A stretch of DNA of 64,000 nucleotides from Pseudomonadota bacterium (GCA_039033415.1 JBCCCR010000024.1:47596-111595); one strand, 5' to 3'. Counted from the stretch's first letter, positions 44,348-54,619 are shown. Notes: generated by a model not told the origin, from the sequence alone. Made by a program: numbers and translations.

Positions 44348-47300
44348 TCAGCCCGCGGCTCGTGCCGCCTCAGCGCTATCGTATCGAACGCCGAACAGTA
44401 GCGAGTACAGCACCGGCACCACCAGCAGGGTCAGCAGGGTGGCAAACAGCAGTCCGAAAATCAGCGTGATGGCCATCGGTTTAAACATCGCGGTCCCGCC
44501 CCACCACAGGGGCATCATCCCCAGGACGGTCGTGGCGGTGGTGAGCATGATGGGTCGAAAACGCTGCACGCAGGCCGCCACCACCGCTTCCTGCGGCGCT
44601 TTGCCCAGCGCCTCGATCTCCGTCTTGATGCGGTCGATCAGAACAATTGCGTTGTTAATGATGATGCCGGACAGGGCAATGATGCCCAGCAGCGTGAAAA
44701 ACCCCATGCTCGAGTTGGCGACAAGCAGGCCCAACGTCACGCCAATCATGCCGAGCGGAATCGTCAGCAGGATGATGATCGGTCGACGCACCGAATTGAA
44801 CTGATACACCAGCAGCAGGATGATCACCATCAGCGCCAGCGGCAGCTTGGCGACGATCGAGGCGTTGGCGTCACCCGAGGTCTCGGACTCCCCGCCGATT
44901 TCGTATCCGTAGCCCTGAGGGAGTTCGAGCGCGGCCAGCCAGGGAATCAGATCCGCGTTGACCTCCGTTGCCGTTACGCCCTCCTTGAGCTGCGTTTTGA
45001 GGGTCAGGGTGCGGTCACGGTCCCGTCGCTCGATGATGCCGGGTTCAAAAGACAGGCGGATATCCGCGACCTGCTTTAGGGGCACCGGAGTGCCGCGGGT
45101 CTGTGAGTAGATGCTGAGCCCGTCCAGCTTGCTGATGTCCTGCCGGTCGGATGCCACCGAGCGAAGGGTCACCGGAATCTCCTGGTCTCCTTCGCGGTAC
45201 TGGGTGAGTTCGATGCCAGTGAGGCCGGCGCGCAACGAGTACGCGACGTCGCTGCTGGTTACGCCGGCGCGAAGCGCGCGGTCCTGATCGATCGCCACGA
45301 TCAACTTTTTCGTTTGCAGTCCCCAGGTGTTTTTGACCGCAAGGACACCGGCGTAGCTATAGAGCTTGTCGGTGATGGTGCTGGCCAGTTCATAGAGGCT
45401 GTTGAACTCCGGACCCGAAAGGCGAATTTGAATCGGGTAACCCACGGGCGGGCCGTTCTCGAGCCGCGCCAGCTGATTACCCATATCCGGATGCCGCGCG
45501 AAGAGGTAATCCTGGACCGCCGGGATGACCTCCTCAACGTCCTGGCCATCCACGGTATTGCCGATGAGGAACGAGTTGGCGGGATTTTTCGTCGGCGGAT
45601 CAAGCCCCAGCGTGAATCTCGGACCGCCTTCGCCGACAAAAACCATCCAGCTCTGGAGCAGCGGTTCTCCGCTGGCCGGCTGATAGTAGGTCGTCTCAAC
45701 AAACCGATTCAGGTCGCGCACGACGGTCTCGCTGGTTTCCACGGAGGTGCCCAGCGGCATTTCCAGCTTGCCGGTAAACACCGGGTCTTCCGACGGCGCA
45801 ATGAACTGGGAGGGCACGAAGCCGAGCAGCATAATGGCGCCGACGAAGCTGCCGGCGACCGCGCCGAGAAAGAGCAGGCGGTTGCCAAGTGCCAGGCTCA
45901 GGATCGACCGATAAAGGTTGTACCACCTGCCGCCGTAGTCGTCCTCACCGTCGTCGGCCGCCAGGGGTTTAACCTTCAGCACGGCGGTTGTCAGCAGCGG
46001 GATGATGGTCATCGCCAGCAGCCACGAGATCAGCAGAGCGATGGTGACAACGTAGAAGATATCTGCCGTGTATTCACCGACAGCCGATTCGGCGAGGCCA
46101 ATGGGCATAAAGGCCGCGCCGGTTGTAAGCGACGACACCAGCAGGGGGGCCTTCAGCTCCGAGCCCGCTTCCACGGCGGCATCGATCGCCCCCATGCCGC
46201 GCTCGCGTTTTACCAGCACCGACTCCACCATCACAATGGCGTTATCCACCAGCAGGCCCAGCGCAATAATCAGGGCTGCCAGGGAAATCTGATTGACGGT
46301 GATGCCCGCAAGCTGCATCACAAAAAACGTGATGATCATCGTGCTCGGGATTAGGGCAGCCACAACCAGACCGGTTCGCAGGCCCAGGAAGCCGATCATC
46401 ACCAGCACAACAATCCCGATAGCCTGCAGCAGGTTGCTGGTGAAATCGTTGACGCTCTTGGTGACGAGGTCGGCCTGAAACCAGATCTTTTCCAGCTGAA
46501 TGCCCCAGGGAAAGCTGACCTGGATTTGTGGCATCAGCTCGTCGAGCCGCTGCCCGAGCTTGAGGATGTCGCCGCCGTCGCGCAGGGAAATCCCCAGCGC
46601 TAGCGCGGGCCGGCCGTTGACGAAGGTGAGGCTCTCGGGTGGATCGCGATAGCCTCGCGAGATCTCGACAATGTCGCCGAGGTACACCACGGAGTTTCCC
46701 GGCAGCTCGATGACGGTCCGCTTTAGCTCTTCCAGCGATTCGAGATTGCCGGTGGGTTCCAGCACGATTCGTTCGCGACCGCTGACCAGGTTACCGCCTG
46801 AGGACAGGATATTCAGGCTGGCCAGGACGTTCGACAAGCTCTGTGGTGTCAGGCCGAGCTCGGTGAGTCGCGCGTTCGCAAACTCGACAAAAACCACCTC
46901 TTCCTGGGCGCCGTGGATGCTGACCTTGGCGATGTCCGGTTCTTTCAGCAGCCGATCGCGGATCGCGTCGGCGACATCCTTCAGCTCCGCGTTGCTGAAG
47001 CCTTCGCCGGCCAGTGCATAAACGCTGCCAAACACGTCACCATATTCGTCGTTGACGAAAGGCCCGGTGACGCCGTCGGGGAGGTCCTGCGACACGTCCT
47101 CGATCTTGCGGCGCAGATCGTCGAAGATCGGCCGCATCTGCTTGTAGCTTTCTTTGAAGTTGACCTTCACGATCGACACGCCGGTCCGGGATTCCGACGT
47201 GATGTTGTCGACCTCCGGCATTTCCTGGGCTTTCTTTTCGATCTTGTCGGTTACCAGCTGCTCGACCCGCTCCGGGCTGGCGCCAGGCAGCTGCGTGGTG

Positions 47301-47440
47301 ACAACCGCGGTGCGGATGATGAAGCCAGGATCCTGGGCTTTGGGCAGCGCGGCGTAGGCCATCAACCCCGCCAGAATCGACAGGGAGACGATAACCGCCG
47401 TAACGCGGTTTTGTTCGATCGCCGCTGAGGTGAGGCTCAA
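44348..47440 (-). CDS. RND efflux permease (AcrB family)
   Basis: A 1030-residue inner-membrane pump with 12 helices and two large periplasmic loops. N-terminal helix and PGASPERVEQLV, FDDLRRKIED and VSIHGAQEEV segments are typical of hydrophobe/amphiphile exporters. In helix 4 the usual proton-relay Asp pair reads Asp399-Asn400 (GLLVDNAIVM) instead of Asp-Asp, a variant found in part of the family. It is the last gene of the operon with its adaptor 5 bases upstream and the outer-membrane factor first. Substrate unknown. Confidence 0.93.
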   Translation of the reverse strand: MSLTSAAIEQNRVTAVIVSLSILAGLMAYAALPKAQDPGFIIRTAVVTTQLPGASPERVEQLVTDKIEKKAQEMPEVDNITSESRTGVSIVKVNFKESYKQMRPIFDDLRRKIEDVSQDLPDGVTGPFVNDEYGDVFGSVYALAGEGFSNAELKDVADAIRDRLLKEPDIAKVSIHGAQEEVVFVEFANARLTELGLTPQSLSNVLASLNILSSGGNLVSGRERIVLEPTGNLESLEELKRTVIELPGNSVVYLGDIVEISRGYRDPPESLTFVNGRPALALGISLRDGGDILKLGQRLDELMPQIQVSFPWGIQLEKIWFQADLVTKSVNDFTSNLLQAIGIVVLVMIGFLGLRTGLVVAALIPSTMIITFFVMQLAGITVNQISLAALIIALGLLVDNAIVMVESVLVKRERGMGAIDAAVEAGSELKAPLLVSSLTTGAAFMPIGLAESAVGEYTADIFYVVTIALLISWLLAMTIIPLLTTAVLKVKPLAADDGEDDYGGRWYNLYRSILSLALGNRLLFLGAVAGSFVGAIMLLGFVPSQFIAPSEDPVFTGKLEMPLGTSVETSETVVRDLNRFVETTYYQPASGEPLLQSWMVFVGEGGPRFTLGLDPPTKNPANSFLIGNTVDGQDVEEVIPAVQDYLFARHPDMGNQLARLENGPPVGYPIQIRLSGPEFNSLYELASTITDKLYSYAGVLAVKNTWGLQTKKLIVAIDQDRALRAGVTSSDVAYSLRAGLTGIELTQYREGDQEIPVTLRSVASDRQDISKLDGLSIYSQTRGTPVPLKQVADIRLSFEPGIIERRDRDRTLTLKTQLKEGVTATEVNADLIPWLAALELPQGYGYEIGGESETSGDANASIVAKLPLALMVIILLLVYQFNSVRRPIIILLTIPLGMIGVTLGLLVANSSMGFFTLLGIIALSGIIINNAIVLIDRIKTEIEALGKAPQEAVVAACVQRFRPIMLTTATTVLGMMPLWWGGTAMFKPMAITLIFGLLFATLLTLLVVPVLYSLLFGVRYDSAEAARAAG

Positions 47441-47445
47441 AAGCG

Positions 47446-48534
47446 TCAGGCTCCTGGGAGCAGGACCCGTTGATCCTCGCGGATCACCGATACGCCGGCG
47501 GTGACCACCCGGTCGCCGGAGTCCAGACCTGCGAGGATCTCCACACCACCGGCCGTCAGCTCGCCGGCCGTCACCGGCCGCCGTTCGATGGTCGCCTCGC
47601 CGTTGGAGGTCGGCCGCGCGAGATAGACAAAGCTGCCGCGTTCGTCGTTGATCAAGGCGGCAGCCGGAATCAGGTGGGTATCGGGCGACTGGCCGCTGCT
47701 GAATTCGTAGGTGACTTCAGCCGCCATGCCGGGCCGCACGGCGCCTTCCGTGCCGTTAACCCCGACAACCACGGGGAAGGTCGCGGAGCTGCTCGCCGCT
47801 GCCAGGCCAAGCTCCGTGATGGTCGCCTCAAAGGTCTGCCCTGGCACCGCGTCAAACTCGACCCTGGCCATCATCCCAAGCTTGAGGCCCGCGATGAGGC
47901 TTTCCGGCACGCTGCTGCTCACCTCGATGCCGGAGCCGCAGTTGACGGTAGCGACGGTGGTGCCGGAGTTGACGTTCTCGTTGAGCTCCACCTCAACCGT
48001 TGCCACGGTGCAGTCGGAAGCCACCTCTAGCTCGGTGTAAGAGAGGTTGAGCTGGGCGATCTCGAGCGACTTGCGCGCCGACCGGACCTGGGCCCTTGCC
48101 GACTCGGCGCCGGCGCGTGCGATGTCCAGATCGTTTAGCGAAGCGTTGGTGTTCTCGTAGAGTTCCTTGACCCGGCTGTAGTTGGCGTCAGCATTTCGCT
48201 GGTTGGCCAATGCTTGAGCCAGTCCAGCCTCCGACTGCTGGACCGTGAGGTCGTAGGTCGACGGGTTGATACGGGCGAGCAGGTCGCCGGTCCCCAGCTG
48301 ATCACCCACCTGCACCGGCAGTTCAATGACCGTGCCGCTCACCCGGAAGCTCATCCGGGACTCTTGAGTGGATTGAGTGATTCCGGTGAAGGAACGGGTC
48401 CGATTATCTCCACCATCGTCCACGACCATCACCCGAACCGGCCGCAGCGCTTCCGCCGCTGGCGGCGCGTCAGACTCCTGACAGGCGGCCAGCGTCAGCA
48501 CCACCAGCGCCACTGTGATTATCCTGATCCTCAC
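47446..48534 (-). CDS. RND periplasmic adaptor lipoprotein
   Basis: A 362-residue membrane-fusion protein. A lipoprotein signal ends in LTLAAC (Cys18), so it is tethered to the inner membrane. A biotinyl-lipoyl-like half-motif (VIELPVQVGDQLGTGDLLARIN), a coiled-coil hairpin (about 80-160, with NQRNADANYSRVKELYE) and beta-barrel domains follow. It overlaps the outer-membrane factor gene by 4 bases and the permease starts 5 bases after it. Confidence 0.93.
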   Translation of the reverse strand: MRIRIITVALVVLTLAACQESDAPPAAEALRPVRVMVVDDGGDNRTRSFTGITQSTQESRMSFRVSGTVIELPVQVGDQLGTGDLLARINPSTYDLTVQQSEAGLAQALANQRNADANYSRVKELYENTNASLNDLDIARAGAESARAQVRSARKSLEIAQLNLSYTELEVASDCTVATVEVELNENVNSGTTVATVNCGSGIEVSSSVPESLIAGLKLGMMARVEFDAVPGQTFEATITELGLAAASSSATFPVVVGVNGTEGAVRPGMAAEVTYEFSSGQSPDTHLIPAAALINDERGSFVYLARPTSNGEATIERRPVTAGELTAGGVEILAGLDSGDRVVTAGVSVIREDQRVLLPGA

Positions 48535-50897
48535 CGTTGTACCCCCTTGCCGGCGCGCTGCGCCTCTCGTTCCTCGATGTAGGTCGACAGTTCCCGACCG
48601 ATCGTCTGCTGTTCGATCTGTGGCAGCAGAAAGTCGAAACTGCCCACTGCGCGCTCGTAGTTCATGATGTCGATCAGAAAGTCCTGAACGGCATTGTTGG
48701 CCGCCAGGTCCGCCTGCAGGCTTTGGTTCTGGGCATCCAGCAGATCGATGATCGACACCGCACCCTGCCGATAGGCGTCCGACACAAGCTCCAGATTCTG
48801 GCGCGAGGCCACGGCCGCGCTCTCGGAGAGCTCGATGTTGACGTAACTGGCCTGCGCTTCGTACATGGCCGCGCGAACGCGTTGCTCTACCCGCTGGGCG
48901 ATCGCCGCTCGCTGAGTGATCAGCTGCTCGCGCTGGAGCCGCGCGCGTGACAGCTGCGAACGCCGGGCCCCCGAGTCAAGCAACGGCCAGCTCGCGTTGA
49001 CGGATACGCTCCAGTCATCGAGTTCGTCCAGCGGCGTTCCCGCGCCGCGGCCCGATGCGTTGATGCTATCGGTGTACTGTGCCTGAAGGCTGACGTCCGG
49101 CAGCCAGAAGGCGCGGCGCCGGGCCAGCTCGTCGCGCTCAATGGCGCCAAGCTGAGCATCGATGTTGGCCAGCTCGGGCGCGCTTTCCAAGCCCCTTTCG
49201 AGGCTGTATTCCACAAACCACTGAAAGCGTCTCGGGTTGCTGATCAGCTTGTCGAATTCCTGCCCGGTCATCGTGAACGGGTCATCCGGCGCCGGCTGAG
49301 CGAGCCGGGGCTGGGTCCCCATCGGCTGGTTGAGGATCTGATTCAGGGAATCATAAGCCTGGTTTCGGATCGCCAGGGCGGCTAGTACATCCGAGCGTGC
49401 GCCGGCCAGGCGCGCCTCCCAGCGGTAGATGTCGGCGTTGCTGGCTGAACCCGCCCGAACCCGATCCCGGGCCAGCTCCAGGTTGGTCTGCGTGAGGTTC
49501 AGATTGTCCTGCTGAATTTCGAGCTGATTGACGGCCCGCAGCGCCTGAAGAAAAGCGGTGGTTCCGTCCAGCAGCCGATCCAGGCGGTCCGTGCCGTAGC
49601 CGGCAACACGCGCCTCCTGAAAGAACTTCTCCTGGTCATAACCCGAACGAGCCGCTTCGGAGTAGATCAGCTGATTGAGGCTGGCAATGCCGGCGGTTGA
49701 TCGCTCCGGAAAGGCGGCCGTTCTGGCGAGTTCGTCGTCACGTCGGGCGGTATAGCTCCCGCTTAGGTTGATCTGCGGCAGCAGATTGGATCGAGCAAAG
49801 AGCACACTCTGTTCACCGATGCGGACATCGAGCTCAGAGACCGCCAGGTCCAGGTTTTCGCTGAGGGAAAGCCTGGCTACCGACAGCAGCGTGAGCTCCG
49901 GCCCGACAGCTGCGGGCTCTTCGTTGACGAGCACAGCCTCACTGAGCACGTCGAAGCGAGGCGACAGTCCGATGGCGCGCGCGCTGTCCATATTGATCGT
50001 CAGGCGGCGCTTGCGTTCGTAGTACACCCGCTGATCCTTCGCCTGCTCGCCGAGCAGCACCGCCTGCATGTTCAAGGCGTTGCGCCGCGCGAGGCGGCGA
50101 TAGTCGGTCTGGTCGGTGTTGGCGGCGAGCGCACCGCGGTCCAGCGCGGTGTCGGAAACCAGGCTGAAGATCGGCAGGCCGCGGCTCAGCATGTCAGCGA
50201 GCATCTGATCGAACTCCGGATCGGGCATCCGGGGCAGTCCGCCCAGCAGGACGGCGTCAGTGTCCGGCGGCAGACGATCAACCAGACGGTGATCGCTGCC
50301 GTCGTGGCCGACAAAAGACAGATTGCTGGTCTGGACCAGGTTTCGGACGGCCTCGGCCGCCCGTCGGCTCGAGTTGATAATCACCGAGTCCGCCAGCAGC
50401 GCGGCATTGCTGAACGGCGAGACTCGTTGAAACGCCTCCAGGTCTTCACGAAAAGTCACCCGGTCAGACAGAAAATTCAGATTCGTGCGACCGGAGCCGG
50501 AATCGTAGAGCGCGCTCTCCTCGAGGTTCGGGTTGAACACCAGCGGCAGAAAAGTGGGTTTGTCGAACCGGGTTCGGTTGACCAGGTACTGATTGGCGGC
50601 GAAGCCGACGACGAGGACGAGGTCGACCTCCGGATTCTGGTAGGCCCGGTCGAGCGCCGCGTCGATGCCGGCCGCCGACCAGTCGGCCGGCATGTCCAGG
50701 AAAGTAACCGCAAACTCGTCCTGTGCCAGGTCCAGGAGCTCCGTCCGGAAGATCCCCTCGACCTCTTCGAGCTGCAGCGCGGGACCGTCGGTGAGCAGCG
50801 CGACGCCAACCGGCGTGGATGCTAAACCGGACAGTGGCTGAAGCAGCAGCACCAGCAGAAGCAGGATTCGAGGTCGGCCCAAGACTGATCTGGTCAA
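48531..50897 (-). CDS. fusion of periplasmic ABC_sub_bind-like domain and TolC outer-membrane factor
   Basis: A 788-residue protein. After a signal peptide (1-26), residues about 28-327 resemble the ABC_sub_bind (PF04392-like) periplasmic-binding fold: VDLVLVVGFAANQYLVNR, KPTFLPLVFNPN, SDTALDRGALAANTDQTDYR and AVLLGEQAKDQRVYY with AIGLSPRFDVLSEAVLVNE at its end. From about 330 to 775 it is a TolC/OEP protein: ARLSLSENLDLAVSELDVRI, YSEAARSGYDQEKFFQ, SNADIYRWEARLAGARSDVL, and the second repeat with AMYEAQASYVNIELSESAAV and YRQGAVSIIDLLDAQNQS. The pump's adaptor and permease follow in an operon. Ligand sensing or substrate capture at the channel is inference; the residue pattern shows a true fusion, with no stop or start between the halves. 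Confidence 0.88.
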   Translation of the reverse strand: MTRSVLGRPRILLLLVLLLQPLSGLASTPVGVALLTDGPALQLEEVEGIFRTELLDLAQDEFAVTFLDMPADWSAAGIDAALDRAYQNPEVDLVLVVGFAANQYLVNRTRFDKPTFLPLVFNPNLEESALYDSGSGRTNLNFLSDRVTFREDLEAFQRVSPFSNAALLADSVIINSSRRAAEAVRNLVQTSNLSFVGHDGSDHRLVDRLPPDTDAVLLGGLPRMPDPEFDQMLADMLSRGLPIFSLVSDTALDRGALAANTDQTDYRRLARRNALNMQAVLLGEQAKDQRVYYERKRRLTINMDSARAIGLSPRFDVLSEAVLVNEEPAAVGPELTLLSVARLSLSENLDLAVSELDVRIGEQSVLFARSNLLPQINLSGSYTARRDDELARTAAFPERSTAGIASLNQLIYSEAARSGYDQEKFFQEARVAGYGTDRLDRLLDGTTAFLQALRAVNQLEIQQDNLNLTQTNLELARDRVRAGSASNADIYRWEARLAGARSDVLAALAIRNQAYDSLNQILNQPMGTQPRLAQPAPDDPFTMTGQEFDKLISNPRRFQWFVEYSLERGLESAPELANIDAQLGAIERDELARRRAFWLPDVSLQAQYTDSINASGRGAGTPLDELDDWSVSVNASWPLLDSGARRSQLSRARLQREQLITQRAAIAQRVEQRVRAAMYEAQASYVNIELSESAAVASRQNLELVSDAYRQGAVSIIDLLDAQNQSLQADLAANNAVQDFLIDIMNYERAVGSFDFLLPQIEQQTIGRELSTYIEEREAQRAGKGVQR

Positions 50898-51009
50898 TCC
50901 GGTCCCCTAATGACGGTTTGCTGTCGGATCACGCCGCTGATTGTACGTCTTTTGACGGTGTCGTCAGCACCCGCGTGCCGAAGGGCGGTCTTGCCGGGCG
51001 GGCTCTTGG

Positions 51010-52053
51010 TCAGAGGAGCTGCGGTTCGGGTTCCAGGTTGACACCAAACGTCTCGTGGACCGAGCGTGCGACGTCCTGCGCGAGCTGCCAGATTTCCTGC
51101 CCGGTGGCGTCGCCGTGATTGACCAACACGAGGCTGTGTCGCTCAGAGACGCCCGCATCTCCGCGGCGCTCCCCGCGCCAGCCGCACGCCTCGATCATCC
51201 AGGCTGCGCTCAGTTTCTTATGCCCCGCTTCCGCGGGATAGGCCGGCAGACCAGGATGGTTAGTTCGAAGCGCCTCATAGTGATCTTCAGCGACAACCGG
51301 ATTTTTGAAAAAGCTTCCTGCGTTGCCTACCACCTCGGGGCTCGGGAGCTTTTTGCGTCGCAGTGAGCTGACCGCCCGTGCCACTTCCAGCGGGGTGATC
51401 GGTGTTCCGTCTGCGGTACCGCTTCGTTTGCGACAGGTTTCGAGCTCAGCCTCAACACCGGGATAGGTGAGGTTTGGGCTGCCGTCGCGAGTCAATGTCA
51501 GGACACATTCGGTAATCACGAAGCGCTCCGCGTCCGCTTCCCGAAACCGGCTGGTCCGGTAGCCGAAGTGACACGCTTCTCCGACTAGCGTGCGCCAGCG
51601 CTGCTCAACGCGGTCATAACAATTGAGCTGCGTGAGTACCTGAGCCAGCTCAGCGCCATAAGCACCGATATTTTGCATTGGGGCGGCGCCGGTCATGCCC
51701 GGAATCAGGGCGAGGTTCTCAATGCCCCACAGGCCCTGGCTGGCGGCCCACATCACTACCGCATGCCAGCGCTCCCCGGCAGCAACGCGGATTTTGACCT
51801 GGCCGTCGCGCTCGTCGACGATCTGACAGCCCTGGTTGTGGATCCGCAGCACCAGGCCGGGGTAGTCGCCTCGCAGCAGCAGGTTGCTGCCTTCACCGAG
51901 CACCAGCAGCGGCCGATTGGCGTCATCGGCCAGCGCGACGGCGTGTGCCACCTGCAGCCAGCGTTCGACGCTGACAAGCGCCCACGCTTCGGACGGGACG
52001 CCAAAGGTGTTGAGGTCTTTGAGGCTAGCGTTGTAGGTGATCGGCAGCAGCAT
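51010..52053 (-). CDS. murB: UDP-N-acetylenolpyruvoylglucosamine reductase
   Basis: FAD enzyme of peptidoglycan precursor synthesis. The 347 residues are type I MurB: NTFGVPSEAW at the start, LVLGEGSNLLLRGDYPGLVL (FAD loop), IPGMTGAAPMQNIGAYGAEL, YRTSRFR, and GNAGSFFKNPVV with the catalytic Ser. The C-terminal Glu lies in the last 30 residues. Its first 29 bases overlap the end of pyrD in another frame, so the two are coupled. Confidence 0.95.
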   Translation of the reverse strand: MLLPITYNASLKDLNTFGVPSEAWALVSVERWLQVAHAVALADDANRPLLVLGEGSNLLLRGDYPGLVLRIHNQGCQIVDERDGQVKIRVAAGERWHAVVMWAASQGLWGIENLALIPGMTGAAPMQNIGAYGAELAQVLTQLNCYDRVEQRWRTLVGEACHFGYRTSRFREADAERFVITECVLTLTRDGSPNLTYPGVEAELETCRKRSGTADGTPITPLEVARAVSSLRRKKLPSPEVVGNAGSFFKNPVVAEDHYEALRTNHPGLPAYPAEAGHKKLSAAWMIEACGWRGERRGDAGVSERHSLVLVNHGDATGQEIWQLAQDVARSVHETFGVNLEPEPQLL

Positions 52054-53044
52054 GCCCGGCCTCGCCCAGCAGTTCCGGCCCGCGGTAGATCAAACCGGAG
52101 TAGATTTGAACCGCGCGCGCACCCAGGCGCACCTTGGCAGCGGCGTCATCACCTCGGGTGATGCCCCCGACGCCGATGAGGTCGATGGCGTCGTCCAGCT
52201 GGGCGCGCAGTGCCCCGAGTATCTCATTGGATCGCTCAAGGAGCGGCGCGCCGCTTAAGCCCCCGGCCTCGTCAGCCACCGCATGATCACCGAGCGAGCT
52301 TTTGTCTATGGTCGTGTTAGTGGCAATCACGCCGTCAGGCGCCGCTCGGTTGATGGCCGAAACCAGGGCTTCGAGCGACTCGGGGCTCTGATCGGGCGCC
52401 ACCTTTACCGCCAGGGGAACCCGGCGTTGGTGCTGCTTTGCCAGCACTTCAGCCTCCGACTTGAGGTCCGACAGTAGGGCGTACATCGCATCACCCGCCT
52501 GCAGGTCGCGCAGCCCGGCGGTGTTCGGCGACGACACATTGATGGTGATGTAACTCGCCACCGAAAAAGCCTGGCGTAAACAAAAGACGTAGTCGTCTAC
52601 GGCCCGCTCGTTGGGTGTGTCTTTATTTTTCCCGATGTTGACACCGATCACGCCGCGGAACCGTGCCTGCTGAATCCGGCTGACCAGGTGATCAACCCCA
52701 GCGTTGTTGAAGCCCATCCGATTGACCAGCGCCTGCTGCTCGGTCACGCGAAACATGCGCGGCTGCGGGTTGCCCGGCTGCGGCCGGGGTGTCACCGTGC
52801 CCAGCTCCAGGAACCCAAAACCCAGCGCCGCCAGGCCGTCGATGGCTTCGCCGTCTTTGTCCAGGCCAGCCGCCAGGCCAATCGGGTTTGGCAGCTTCAG
52901 ACCCATCACCTGCACCGGGCAGGGAGGTGGGCGGTGCGCCAGCACGCGGGCAAATCGCCCGGCCTTGCTGAGCGCTTCCATCGTCAGATCGTGAGCCCGC
53001 TCGGGGTCGCGGCGAAACAGCCACGATCGTGCCAGCCCGAACAT
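52025..53044 (-). CDS. pyrD: dihydroorotate dehydrogenase (quinone)
   Basis: Class 2 enzyme of pyrimidine synthesis on the inner membrane. The 339 residues begin with the amphipathic membrane-binding helices (RSWLFRRDPERAHDLTMEAL). NPIGLAAGLDKDGEAIDGL binds FMN; NVSSPNTAGLRDLQ carries the Ser base of class 2; LIGVGGITRGDDAAAKVRLGA is the phosphate-binding part. The end overlaps murB by 29 bases. Confidence 0.96.
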   Translation of the reverse strand: MFGLARSWLFRRDPERAHDLTMEALSKAGRFARVLAHRPPPCPVQVMGLKLPNPIGLAAGLDKDGEAIDGLAALGFGFLELGTVTPRPQPGNPQPRMFRVTEQQALVNRMGFNNAGVDHLVSRIQQARFRGVIGVNIGKNKDTPNERAVDDYVFCLRQAFSVASYITINVSSPNTAGLRDLQAGDAMYALLSDLKSEAEVLAKQHQRRVPLAVKVAPDQSPESLEALVSAINRAAPDGVIATNTTIDKSSLGDHAVADEAGGLSGAPLLERSNEILGALRAQLDDAIDLIGVGGITRGDDAAAKVRLGARAVQIYSGLIYRGPELLGEAGHAAADHLQR

Positions 53045-53095
53045 CAGCTTGGGTGCCGCGCCGCCAAGGCGAGGCGATACGAGGTGCGAAAGGCC

Positions 53096-54619
53096 CTACA
53101 GATCAAATTTGATGCCCTGCGCCAACGGCAGCTCATGGCCGTAGTTGATCGTGTTGGTCTGGCGCCGCATGTAGGCTTTCCAAGCGTCGGAGCCCGATTC
53201 TCGGCCGCCGCCGGTTTCCTTTTCCCCGCCGAACGCGCCGCCAATCTCCGCGCCCGACGTACCGATATTCACGTTGGCAATCCCGCAGTCGCTGCCGGCC
53301 GCTGAGAGGAACTGCTCGGCGGCGCGCAGGTCGGTCGTGAAAATCGCCGACGACAGTCCCTGTGGCACGCTGTTCTGGATGGCGATGGCATCATCCAGCG
53401 TGGCGTAGGGCAGCAGATAGGCGATTGGTGCAAAGGTCTCCTGGCTGACCATGGGCATGTCGCTGGTGGCGCGAACGAGCGTCGGCTGGACGAAGTTGCC
53501 GGCGCCCTCGATGACGTCGCCCCCCGCCAGCAGCTGGCCGCCCTGCTCGCGGATGGTCGCCACGGCGCGGGTGAAGCGGTCCACCGATTCGGTGTCGATC
53601 AGCGGACCCATCAGCGTATCGGGGTCCAGGGGGTCACCGATTCTCACCTGGCCGTAAGCATCAGCCAGCGTGGCGCCGAGCTCATCGATGATGGACTCGT
53701 GGGCGATCACCCGGCGGGTTGTGGTGCAACGCTGCCCGGCGGTCCCGACAGCACCAAAGACAATTGCCGGCACCGCCAGCTTCAGGTCGGCCGTCGGGTC
53801 GACGATCATGGCGTTGTTGCCACCCAGCTCCAGGAGAGACTTGCCCGTGCGATCGGCGACCCGGGCGCCCACCTTGATCCCCACGGCGCTCGAGCCCGTG
53901 AAGCTCATCAGATTGACGCGTGGGTCGTCGACAAAGCGCTGGGCCAGCTTATTGCCGGCATCGTTGAACAGCATAAAAATCGGCGGATAGCCGCCGTCTT
54001 CGAGCGCTTGATTGCAGATCTTCATCGTTGCCACCGAGCAGAGCGGCGTTTTGGGTGACGGTTTCCAAACGCTGACGTTGCCGCAAACCGCAGCGATAAA
54101 CGCATTCCAGGCCCAGACGGCCACCGGAAAATTGAACGCTGAGATGATCCCCAACACACCCAACGGATGCCACTGCTCGTACATGCGGTGGGAGGGCCGC
54201 TCCGAATGCATCGTTTTGCCGTACAGCATGCGCGACTGACCGACGGCAAACTCGCCGATGTCGATCATCTCCTGCACCTCGCCGTCACCTTCGGCCTTGA
54301 TCTTTCCCATCTCGAGGCTGACCAGGGAACCCAGCGCGTCCTTGTTCAGACGCAGCGCCTCCGTGGCCAGGCGCACCGCCTGACCGCGCTCCGGCGCGGG
54401 CACCTTGGCCCAGGCTTTGGCCAGCTCGGTTGCTGCGCTCATGGTTGCGTCGTAGTCGGCGTCCGAGGTGCTCGCCACCCGCGCGATCAACTCCCCGGAT
54501 GCCGGGCTGAAGGATTCGATAGCGTCGCCGGTCGCCGGCGCCCAACGGCCGTGATAACAGCCTTCGTTGACCGTGTCGGCGGCAAGCTGCAGACGGGTGA
54601 GCAGATTAGTGTTTGTCAT
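53096..54619 (-). CDS. ALDH7-family aldehyde dehydrogenase
   Basis: A 507-residue NAD-dependent aldehyde dehydrogenase. The catalytic Cys is in [12 protein letters not shown] and the Glu in [31 protein letters not shown] binds [31 protein letters not shown] is typical of the ALDH7/antiquitin group, which oxidises alpha-aminoadipic semialdehyde in lysine catabolism (AmaB, PcD); that substrate is inferred from the family. The ATG at 54619 overlaps the csiV stop and has an AGGAAA site; an upstream in-frame start (54655) would be inside csiV. Confidence 0.9.
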   Translation of the reverse strand: MTNTNLLTRLQLAADTVNEGCYHGRWAPATGDAIESFSPASGELIARVASTSDADYDATMSAATELAKAWAKVPAPERGQAVRLATEALRLNKDALGSLVSLEMGKIKAEGDGEVQEMIDIGEFAVGQSRMLYGKTMHSERPSHRMYEQWHPLGVLGIISAFNFPVAVWAWNAFIAAVCGNVSVWKPSPKTPLCSVATMKICNQALEDGGYPPIFMLFNDAGNKLAQRFVDDPRVNLMSFTGSSAVGIKVGARVADRTGKSLLELGGNNAMIVDPTADLKLAVPAIVFGAVGTAGQRCTTTRRVIAHESIIDELGATLADAYGQVRIGDPLDPDTLMGPLIDTESVDRFTRAVATIREQGGQLLAGGDVIEGAGNFVQPTLVRATSDMPMVSQETFAPIAYLLPYATLDDAIAIQNSVPQGLSSAIFTTDLRAAEQFLSAAGSDCGIANVNIGTSGAEIGGAFGGEKETGGGRESGSDAWKAYMRRQTNTINYGHELPLAQGIKFDL

